This document shows positions 1 to 4,846 of a DNA stretch of 9,319 bases, one piece after another. Position numbers and translations under genes: made by a program. How positions within the stretch are numbered: position 1 is the stretch's first letter; each line of letters starts with the position of its first letter. The notes under the pieces were generated by a model. It was not told the DNA's origin, did not search any database, and saw only the letters and a program-made list of their open reading frames with translations. The DNA is from an uncultured Actinomyces sp. (GTDB lineage: Bacteria > Actinomycetota > Actinomycetes > Actinomycetales > Actinomycetaceae), in the NCBI GenBank assembly GCA_937926415.1, contig CALBAF010000571.1, forward strand, positions 1 to 9,319, in the 5' to 3' direction.

Positions 1-5
1 GCTAT

Positions 6-25
6 AAAACCAACACGTTTTGTCC
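6..25. repeat. 20-bp direct repeat, copy 1
   Basis: The sequence AAAACCAACACGTTTTGTCC occurs here and again, without mismatch, at 95-114, an offset of 89 bp. Each copy holds an internal dyad in which GTTTTGT pairs with an upstream arm across the 6-nt loop CAACAC. In this copy the left arm reads ATAAAAC, so one pair is lost. The surrounding 1-180 is about 43% G+C, well below the protein-coding DNA to the right. I see no gene in 1-134. A further 7-bp hairpin (AAGTTGG 33-39, CCAACTT 46-52) lies between the two copies. Function is unknown; the window edge cuts off whatever lies to the left. Confidence 0.7.
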
Positions 26-94
26 ATCCTTCAAGTTGGCTCCCACCAACTTCAATACCGATTTTTCCGCACCAAAAAGCCGAAAAGTCACCAC

Positions 95-114
95 AAAACC
101 AACACGTTTTGTCC
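95..114. repeat. 20-bp direct repeat, copy 2
   Basis: This is the second exact copy of the 20-bp sequence at 6-25. Here the dyad is perfect: ACAAAAC at 93-99 and GTTTTGT at 106-112, with a 6-nt loop, giving a 7-bp stem. It could be a hairpin in RNA or a protein-binding palindrome in DNA. The copies may be units of a tandem or dispersed intergenic repeat with an 89-bp period that continues left of the window. That reading is an inference, since only two copies are visible. Confidence 0.7.
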
Positions 115-134
115 TATAACCCCAAGATACGAAC

Positions 135-165
135 GAAAAAACTCTCGCCGACATTCGACGAGAGT
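135..165 (-). terminator. second intrinsic terminator after the tRNA operon
   Basis: On the minus strand a 7-bp stem (ACTCTCG at 165-159, CGAGAGT at 147-141, loop of 11 nt) is followed directly by a run of six T (141-136). This is a plausible rho-independent terminator. It lies just downstream of the stronger terminator at 171-201 and may act as a back-up for the tRNA operon. The plus strand has no T-run after the stem, so it does not terminate in that direction. Confidence 0.6.
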
Positions 166-170
166 GAGAT

Positions 171-201
171 AAACAAAAAGTCGGATCATTAGATCCGACT
201 T
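171..201 (-). terminator. intrinsic terminator of the tRNA operon
   Basis: On the minus strand a perfect 10-bp stem (AAGTCGGATC 201-192, GATCCGACTT 187-178) with the tetraloop TAAT is followed by the T-rich tract TTTTTGTTT. It begins 2 nt after the encoded CCA end of tRNA-Val(CAC). It is a canonical rho-independent terminator that ends the five-tRNA transcript. Confidence 0.88.
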
Positions 202-203
202 AC

Positions 204-278
204 TGGTGGGCGATACTGGGATCGAACCAGTGACCTCTTCCGTGTGAAGGAAGCGCGCTACCCCTGCGCCAATCGCCC
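204..278 (-). tRNA. tRNA-Val (anticodon CAC), CCA encoded
   Basis: The minus strand folds as a full cloverleaf. The acceptor stem is GGGCGAT/ATCGCCC, and the anticodon stem CTTCC/GGAAG encloses the loop TTCACAC, so the anticodon is CAC, reading GUG valine codons. The T arm contains GGTTCGATCC. The discriminator is A (207), followed by an encoded CCA (206-204). It is the only one of the five tRNAs here with an encoded CCA. It is the last gene of the operon, 1 nt after tRNA-Cys and 2 nt before the terminator stem. It differs from tRNA-Val(GAC) at 514-585 at only four positions: two in the D loop and two in the anticodon loop. Confidence 0.95.
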
Positions 279-279
279 G

Positions 280-350
280 AGGTGGGTACGGGATTCGAAC
301 CCGTGTATACGGCTTTGCAGGCCGCTGCCTCGCCTCTCGGCCAACCCACC
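280..350 (-). tRNA. tRNA-Cys (anticodon GCA)
   Basis: The minus strand gives the acceptor stem GGTGGGT/ACCCACC and discriminator T (U73, usual for tRNA-Cys). The anticodon stem GCGGC/GCCGT holds the loop CTGCAAA, so the anticodon is GCA, which reads UGC and UGU. The T arm contains GGTTCGAATCC. CCA is not encoded. It lies between tRNA-Gly(GCC) copy 2 (34-nt spacer) and tRNA-Val(CAC) (1-nt spacer). Gly-Cys-Val is a familiar tRNA cluster order in actinobacteria. Confidence 0.95.
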
Positions 351-384
351 ACACCCAATGGGATCGAGTGGATTCCCGATTGAG

Positions 385-457
385 AGCGGATGACGGGACT
401 CGAACCCGCGACCCTCACCTTGGCAAGGTGATGCTCTACCAACTGAGCCACATCCGC
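385..457 (-). tRNA. tRNA-Gly (anticodon GCC), copy 2
   Basis: The minus strand gives the acceptor stem GCGGATG/CATCCGC and discriminator T (U73, typical of bacterial tRNA-Gly). The anticodon stem TCACC/GGTGA encloses TTGCCAA, so the anticodon is GCC, reading GGC and GGU. The T arm contains GAGTTCGAGTCC. CCA is not encoded. The gene is identical base for base to copy 1 at 587-659, which points to a recent duplication or gene conversion. It is separated from the upstream tRNA-Val(GAC) by a 56-nt spacer holding two small palindromes. Confidence 0.95.
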
Positions 458-513
458 GTGAACCGCATGTGCGGCCGGGCTATAGCCCGCCAATCCTGTT
501 ACCAGGATGACCG
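458..513 (-). other. inter-tRNA spacer with two palindromes
   Basis: This 56-nt spacer separates tRNA-Val(GAC) from tRNA-Gly copy 2, while two other junctions in the operon are only 1 nt. It contains the 12-nt perfect palindrome GGGCTATAGCCC (477-488) and a 6-bp hairpin with arms ATCCTG (493-498) and CAGGAT (503-508) around a 4-nt loop. Neither is followed by a T-run on the minus strand, so they do not look like terminators. RNA processing or folding roles are possible but not shown. The spacer may mark the junction of a Gly-Val duplication. Confidence 0.5.
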
Positions 514-585
514 TGGGCGATACTGGGATCGAACCAGTGACCTCTTCCGTGTCAGGGAAGCGCGCTCCCGCTGCGCCAATCGCCC
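514..585 (-). tRNA. tRNA-Val (anticodon GAC)
   Basis: The minus strand gives the acceptor stem GGGCGAT/ATCGCCC and discriminator A. The anticodon stem CTTCC/GGAAG encloses CTGACAC, so the anticodon is GAC, which reads GUC and GUU valine codons. The T arm contains GGTTCGATCC. CCA is not encoded. It follows tRNA-Gly copy 1 with a 1-nt spacer. It shares 68 of 72 positions with tRNA-Val(CAC) at 204-278. Confidence 0.95.
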
Positions 586-586
586 G

Positions 587-659
587 AGCGGATGACGGGA
601 CTCGAACCCGCGACCCTCACCTTGGCAAGGTGATGCTCTACCAACTGAGCCACATCCGC
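587..659 (-). tRNA. tRNA-Gly (anticodon GCC), copy 1
   Basis: This is the first gene of the minus-strand tRNA operon. The acceptor stem is GCGGATG/CATCCGC with discriminator T, and the anticodon loop TTGCCAA lies in the stem TCACC/GGTGA, giving anticodon GCC. CCA is not encoded. The sequence is identical to copy 2 at 385-457. A candidate promoter lies 39 bp upstream, with its -10 at 698-703. Two genes for this isoacceptor fit heavy use of GGC codons in a G+C-rich genome. Confidence 0.95.
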
Positions 660-697
660 GTTTCTCAGAACGTCAACCGTTCTTCGCAACGGGTAAA

Positions 698-727
698 ACC
701 TTAACAGAAGATCCCGGCGGAACGCAA
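698..727 (-). promoter_or_regulatory. candidate promoter of the tRNA operon
   Basis: On the minus strand TTGCGT (727-722) and TAAGGT (703-698) are separated by 18 bp and resemble a housekeeping sigma -35/-10 pair. Transcription would start around 690, giving a leader of roughly 30 nt before tRNA-Gly copy 1. The match is imperfect and no start site was measured. It is the best candidate in the 153-bp gap between the tRNA operon and glgX. Confidence 0.45.
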
Positions 728-765
728 AACCAAATCCCCGTTATCCAAGTCACACGCTCATTATC

Positions 766-781
766 GGGCGGATTACCGCCC
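766..781 (+). promoter_or_regulatory. perfect dyad upstream of glgX (possible operator)
   Basis: GGGCGG (766-771) and CCGCCC (776-781) form a perfect 6-bp inverted repeat around ATTA. It lies 31 bp before the glgX start codon, in the short gap shared with the divergent tRNA operon. It has no T-run, so it is not a terminator. A repressor-binding site or a 5'-leader hairpin is possible. I could not place a convincing plus-strand -35/-10 pair beside it; CATTAT at 759-764 is a weak -10 candidate. Confidence 0.35.
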
Positions 782-812
782 ATCAATACACATTCATGCG
801 AGGCTTGTCGGT

Positions 813-2924
813 ATGGAAACGCGACCTGGCAAGGCCTACCCCCTGGGTGCCACCTTTGACGGAACCGGAACGAACTTCGCGATCTACTCCTCGGTCGCGA
901 CTTCTGTGACACTGTGCCTCTTGGACGACAACCTCAACGAAATGCGCATCCCCATGACGGAGGTCGACGCCTACGTGTGGCACGTCTATGTCCCGCAGGT
1001 GCGTGCCGGCCAACGCTACGGCTACCGCATCGACGGCCCCTGGGATCCCCACAATGGTCTTCGCTGCGACCCCTCGAAGCTCCTCCTCGACCCCTACGCG
1101 AAGGCGATCGAAGGACAGCTCAAGGATTCCCTCGACCTTCTCTCCTATCAGGCCGACGATCCCCTCACGCTCAAGGGTGGCGATTCTGCCGACGCCACGA
1201 TGCATTCCGTCGTCGTCAATCCCTTCTTCGACTGGGAGGGCGACCGCAGCCCCGGCCACGACTATTCGGAATCAATCATCTACGAGGCCCACATCAAGGG
1301 CATGACCATGCGACACCCGGACATCCCCGAGGAGCTGCGCGGCACCTACGCTGGCATGGCCCACCCCGCGATCATCGAACACCTGACCAAGCTGGGCATC
1401 ACGACGGTCGAGCTCATGCCGATCCAGCAGTTTACGAACGACACGACGCTGCAGGCCAAGGGCCTATCGAACTACTGGGGTTACAACACGATCGGCTACT
1501 TCGCGCCACATAACGGTTACGCGGCCACAAACGATCCCGGCGCGCAGGTTTCTGAGTTCAAGGCAATGGTGAAGGCCCTGCACGCGGCCAACATTGAGGT
1601 CATCCTCGACGTCGTCTACAACCACACTGCCGAGGGCAACCACATGGGTCCGACCCTGTCATTCCGCGGCATCGACAACCCCTCGTACTACCGCCTCGTG
1701 GACGGGGATCGTCAGCACTACTTCGACACGACGGGCACGGGCAATTCTCTGCTCATGAGCTCCCCTCAGGTCCTCCAGCTCATCATGGATTCGCTGCGCT
1801 ACTGGGTGACGGAGATGCACGTGGACGGCTTCCGTTTCGACCTTGCCTCCACCCTTGCCCGCCAGTTTGCCGAGGTCGACCGACTCTCCGCGTTCTTCGA
1901 TCTCATTCACCAAGACCCCGTGGTCTCCCAGGTCAAGCTGATCGCAGAGCCGTGGGACGTGGGCACCGACGGATACCAGGTCGGCGGATTCCCACCCCTG
2001 TGGTCCGAGTGGAACGGCAGGTACCGCGACACGGTGCGCGACTTCTGGCGCGGCGAGTTTTCCTCGCTTCCTGACTTCGCTTCCCGCCTCGCCGGTTCCT
2101 CCGACCTCTACGGGACGACCGGCCGCAAGCCTATGGCCTCCATCAACTTCGTCATCGCCCACGACGGCTTCACGCTGCGCGACCTCGTGTCGTACAACGA
2201 GAAGCACAACGAGGCGAACCTCGAAGGCGGCGCGGATGGAGCAAACGACAACCGCTCCTGGAACTGCGGCGTCGAGGGTGACACGGATGACGAGGAGATC
2301 ATCGAGTTGCGCTACCGACAGCAGCGCAACTTCCTGACGACCCTCATGTTCTCCCAGGGCGTCCCGATGATCGCTCACGGCGACGAGCTGGGCCGCACCC
2401 AGCGCGGCAACAACAACGTGTACTGCCAGGACAATGAGCTGTCGTGGATCAACTGGGATCTGGACGAGCACGACTACAAGCTCCTGCGCTTCACCCGCCA
2501 CCTCATCCACCTGCGCCGCGATCACCCGGTGATGCGCCGCCGTCGTTTCCTCGAGGGTCCCGCGCGTCGCGGCGGCGAGTCCGAGCTCGGCGAGATCGAG
2601 TGGTTCACCCCGGCGGGCACGCATATGACGGAGGAGGAGTGGAATCAGCCGTGGGCGCGCTCGACGATGGTCTTCTATAACGGTGACGCCATCCGCGAGC
2701 CCGACGCGAACGGGCGCCCCATCCTCGACGATGACTTCCTGCTGCTGATCAACGCGGCTCCCGAGTCCGTTGACTTCACGCTTCCGGACGCGAAGTATGG
2801 GCACATCTGGCACACCGTCGTCGACACGGCCGGAGACGATGACCGCGACGAGTACCACTCGGGCGACATCGTGCACGTCGGACCGCGCACGTCGTTCATC
2901 CTGCGCAACCCCCGCGGCCTCTGA
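813..2924 (+). CDS. glgX: Glycogen debranching enzyme GlgX (isoamylase type, GH13)
   Basis: This 703-residue cytoplasmic enzyme hydrolyses the alpha-1,6 branch points of glycogen, normally the short limit branches left by glycogen phosphorylase. The length is normal for GlgX. An N-terminal CBM48/isoamylase-N domain spans about residues 8-100, with the GlgX-typical segment GLRCDPSKLLLDPYAKAI. The (beta/alpha)8 catalytic domain carries all four GH13 regions: DVVYNH (266-271), GFRFD with nucleophile D343, LIAEPWD with acid/base E379, and AHDG with H450 and D451. A C-terminal beta domain follows from about residue 590. The ATG start is preceded by GCGAGG (798-803), 9 nt away. There is no signal peptide. 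No glgA, glgB or glgP lies in the window, and no terminator hairpin follows the gene. TreX-like debranching enzymes are close relatives, but the overall pattern favours GlgX. Confidence 0.95.
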   Translation: METRPGKAYPLGATFDGTGTNFAIYSSVATSVTLCLLDDNLNEMRIPMTEVDAYVWHVYVPQVRAGQRYGYRIDGPWDPHNGLRCDPSKLLLDPYAKAIEGQLKDSLDLLSYQADDPLTLKGGDSADATMHSVVVNPFFDWEGDRSPGHDYSESIIYEAHIKGMTMRHPDIPEELRGTYAGMAHPAIIEHLTKLGITTVELMPIQQFTNDTTLQAKGLSNYWGYNTIGYFAPHNGYAATNDPGAQVSEFKAMVKALHAANIEVILDVVYNHTAEGNHMGPTLSFRGIDNPSYYRLVDGDRQHYFDTTGTGNSLLMSSPQVLQLIMDSLRYWVTEMHVDGFRFDLASTLARQFAEVDRLSAFFDLIHQDPVVSQVKLIAEPWDVGTDGYQVGGFPPLWSEWNGRYRDTVRDFWRGEFSSLPDFASRLAGSSDLYGTTGRKPMASINFVIAHDGFTLRDLVSYNEKHNEANLEGGADGANDNRSWNCGVEGDTDDEEIIELRYRQQRNFLTTLMFSQGVPMIAHGDELGRTQRGNNNVYCQDNELSWINWDLDEHDYKLLRFTRHLIHLRRDHPVMRRRRFLEGPARRGGESELGEIEWFTPAGTHMTEEEWNQPWARSTMVFYNGDAIREPDANGRPILDDDFLLLINAAPESVDFTLPDAKYGHIWHTVVDTAGDDDRDEYHSGDIVHVGPRTSFILRNPRGL

Positions 2925-3023
2925 CCGCCGGAGTGGCATCGACCGTGACGAGGCGCGCGTACTCGCTACTTATCGACATGAAGGTTGGCGGCGCGTCTGG
3001 ACCAAAAGGCACATTCACACCCG

Positions 3024-3029
3024 TACGAT
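3024..3029 (+). promoter_or_regulatory. -10 element for a leaderless DUF3000 transcript
   Basis: TACGAT matches the TANNNT -10 pattern and ends 7 nt before the GTG at 3037, the distance at which transcription usually starts. No Shine-Dalgarno sequence precedes that GTG. Together these suggest a leaderless mRNA starting at the GTG itself. The -35 region (about 3001-3006, ACCAAA) is poor, so the call rests on the -10 and its spacing. Confidence 0.45.
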
Positions 3030-3036
3030 TTGATTT

Positions 3037-3591
3037 GTGAATGAAAACGCGGCGCCCGAGGAGTTTATGCGGGCTCTGCTGTCCCTGCGGCAGGCGGACC
3101 ACCTGGCGCACGTACTCCTCGAGGAGGTACCCCCACCTCGTCGTTTGGCGCCCTACACGGCGGCGCTCGCGATGCGAACCACGGACGAGGACGAGGCCGG
3201 ACAGCCCCTGTCGACTGGTCGCATGGTCATCCTGCACGACCCCGTGGAACAGATCGGCTGGAACGGTACGTTCCGAGTAGTCGCTCAGCTGCGCGCGCAA
3301 GTCGATGCGGAGATGATCGGCGACCCGATGCTGTCGGAGGGCGTGTGGGGCTGGATGCTGGACTGCCTCGAGACCGCGGGGGCCGGATTCCATGACATCA
3401 CGGGCACGGTGACGCGCGAGATGAGCGAGGCCTTCGGAGGCCTTGAGCTGCGAGGATCGTCTCTGTTCGTCGAGGTGCGCGCCTCGTGGACGCCCAACAG
3501 TGAGTATCTTGGTGAGCATCTGTCCGGTTGGGCGGATGTCATGCGTCGGACGGCAGGAATCGTTCCTACCCGTCATCTCGAAGGAGTCTGA
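3037..3591 (+). CDS. DUF3000 domain-containing protein
   Basis: This 184-residue soluble protein belongs to an actinobacterial family of unknown function. The family pattern is recognisable: EEVPPPRRLAPYTAAL near residues 29-44, MVILHDP near 64-70 then WNGTFRVVAQLRAQVDAEM, GTVTREMSEAFGG in the middle, and EVRASWTP near the C-terminus. The length fits the family. The start is uncertain. GTG 3037 has no Shine-Dalgarno but keeps the conserved N-terminal EEF-RALLSLR helix and sits 7 nt after a -10-like TACGAT. ATG 3067 lies only 3 nt after GAGGAG and would clip that helix, so GTG is preferred. The stop codon directly abuts the start of ribonuclease D, and the two genes are neighbours in many actinobacteria. 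That suggests co-expression, possibly a linked RNA-related role, which is inference only. No catalytic motif is visible. Confidence 0.85.
   Translation: MNENAAPEEFMRALLSLRQADHLAHVLLEEVPPPRRLAPYTAALAMRTTDEDEAGQPLSTGRMVILHDPVEQIGWNGTFRVVAQLRAQVDAEMIGDPMLSEGVWGWMLDCLETAGAGFHDITGTVTREMSEAFGGLELRGSSLFVEVRASWTPNSEYLGEHLSGWADVMRRTAGIVPTRHLEGV
3581..3586 (+). promoter_or_regulatory. ribosome binding site of ribonuclease D
   Basis: AAGGAG lies inside the last codons of the DUF3000 gene, 5 nt before GTG 3592. It fixes that GTG as the start of ribonuclease D. Because the upstream stop TGA (3589-3591) sits between this site and the GTG, the two genes are probably translationally coupled. Confidence 0.8.
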
Positions 3592-4836
3592 GTGCTGGTC
3601 AACAATGGCGGCGGCTTGCCGCAGGGCGACACGGATAATCCTGAGCTCATTGCGCAGCCGCGTGGCGGGACTCCCACTGTCATTGATACCCAGAAGGATC
3701 TCGAGGCCGCGGCCCGCGCCCTCTCCGCCGGCTCCTCCCCCGTCGCCTTGGACGTCGAGCGCGCCCAGGGCTTCCGCTACGGCTCCGACCCCTACCTCGT
3801 GCAGATTCGCCGGGAGGACGTGGGCACGTTCCTGATCGACACGCACGCACTACCGGACCTGTCCGTGCTGCAGCCGGGCGTGGAAGACGTGTGGCTGCTG
3901 CACGATTGCTTGCAGGATCTACCAAATCTGCGCCAGGTTGGCCTGCGCCCGTCCGCCCTCTTCGACACGGAGATCGCGGCGCGCCTCGTCGGCCTGGAGC
4001 GTTTCGGCCTGGCGGCCGTCGCCGAGCAGGTGCTCGGCCTGGGCCTTGTCAAGGATCACCAGGCGTCGGATTGGTCGGTGCGCCCCCTCCCCAAGGAGTG
4101 GCTGCGTTACGCCGCCCTCGACGTTGAGCTGCTGACGGAGCTCTACTATCGACTGTCGAAGCGGCTCGATGAGATGGGTCGATGGGAGTGGGCGCAGCAG
4201 GAATTCGCCTACGCGTTGTCGGTGACCCCTCCCGGCCCGAAGCCCGATCGTTGGCGATCCGTGCCCGGAGCGGGCAAGATCCGTTCGCGCCGCGGCCTCG
4301 CCGTCTTGAAGGCCCTGTGGGAGACGCGCGAGTCGATCGCTCAGCGCATCGACCTGAGCCCCGGCCGCCTCGTGCGAAACGCCGCCCTCGTACGCGCTGC
4401 CTCGAATCCTCCACGCAACAAGCGCGCGCTCATGAGCATCAGTGAGTTCCGTTCCCCCGTCGCCCGCCAGTACGAGGACGAGTGGATGCGCGCACTGGCC
4501 AGCGTGGCCGCCATGACGGAGGACGAGCTTCCTCCCAAGCGCAAGCCCGTGCAGCCGGGGTCGATCCCGGAGCCGCGCCAGTGGAATCGCATTGACGAGG
4601 CCTCGGCCGCGCGCCTGGGAACGGTACGTCACGCGGTCGCTTCGGTCGCGTCGAGTCTCGGGCTGGCTCCCGAGGTCGTGCTCGCTCCCCAGGTACAGCG
4701 CTACCTCGCGTGGGCTCCCCTGGATCCGTCACGCCCGTCGGGCGATGAGGTCGAGGAACGCATGGTCAATCGCGGCGCGCGCGACTGGCAGATCGACCTG
4801 ACGCTCGACCCGATTTGCGACGCGCTCGGCGTGTGA
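3592..4836 (+). CDS. rnd: Ribonuclease D (DEDD 3'-5' exonuclease with HRDC domain)
   Basis: This 414-residue cytoplasmic 3'-5' exoribonuclease belongs to a family that trims the 3' ends of tRNA precursors and other stable RNAs with two metal ions. The N-terminal DEDDy exonuclease domain (about 30-200) keeps every catalytic residue: D54 and E56 in LDVE, D109 in HDCLQDL, and Y173 and D177 in YAALD. FDTEIAARL (124-132) is also typical. An HRDC nucleic-acid-binding domain follows at about 220-300. The remaining C-terminal region (to 414) makes it longer than E. coli RNase D (375 residues), as is usual in actinobacteria. It starts with GTG immediately after the DUF3000 stop and has a strong AAGGAG. 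It converges on dxs with a 10-bp gap. Four of the five tRNAs in the window lack an encoded CCA, so their 3' ends need trimming before CCA addition, a fitting job for this kind of enzyme, though no link is shown. Confidence 0.93.
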   Translation: MLVNNGGGLPQGDTDNPELIAQPRGGTPTVIDTQKDLEAAARALSAGSSPVALDVERAQGFRYGSDPYLVQIRREDVGTFLIDTHALPDLSVLQPGVEDVWLLHDCLQDLPNLRQVGLRPSALFDTEIAARLVGLERFGLAAVAEQVLGLGLVKDHQASDWSVRPLPKEWLRYAALDVELLTELYYRLSKRLDEMGRWEWAQQEFAYALSVTPPGPKPDRWRSVPGAGKIRSRRGLAVLKALWETRESIAQRIDLSPGRLVRNAALVRAASNPPRNKRALMSISEFRSPVARQYEDEWMRALASVAAMTEDELPPKRKPVQPGSIPEPRQWNRIDEASAARLGTVRHAVASVASSLGLAPEVVLAPQVQRYLAWAPLDPSRPSGDEVEERMVNRGARDWQIDLTLDPICDALGV

Positions 4837-4846
4837 CCCGTACGCT

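Noticed and set aside
6..114. CRISPR array at the repeated 20-mer
   Set aside because: Only two copies are visible, the repeat is short (20 bp), the 69-bp gap is too long for a spacer, and no cas gene is in the window.
141..165. Plus-strand terminator for a gene left of the window
   Set aside because: The stem is followed on the plus strand by GAGATAAAC with no T-run; the T-run is on the minus strand only.
204..278. Integrative-element attachment site at tRNA-Val(CAC)
   Set aside because: A tRNA 3' end next to AT-rich DNA is suggestive, but I found no second copy of the tRNA 3' end at 1-203, and no integrase gene is visible.
88..704. Several short open frames across the tRNA cluster on both strands
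   Set aside because: They translate tRNA genes (repeated TRDPHLGKVMLYQLSHIR and similar strings are the tRNA-Gly sequence) and do not represent proteins.
813..1259. Minus-strand open frame 783-1259 opposite the 5' end of glgX
   Set aside because: No motif and no ribosome binding site, and it overlaps the CBM48 region of glgX entirely.
1659..2939. Long minus-strand open frame (426 codons) antisense to glgX
   Set aside because: It is the codon-bias shadow of a G+C-rich gene: low-complexity V/A/R/D-rich product, no family motif, no good ribosome binding site, and glgX on the other strand is complete and well supported.
3919..4632. Minus-strand open frame (237 codons) inside ribonuclease D
   Set aside because: It is antisense to a complete DEDD exonuclease with all catalytic residues; the product resembles no family I know.
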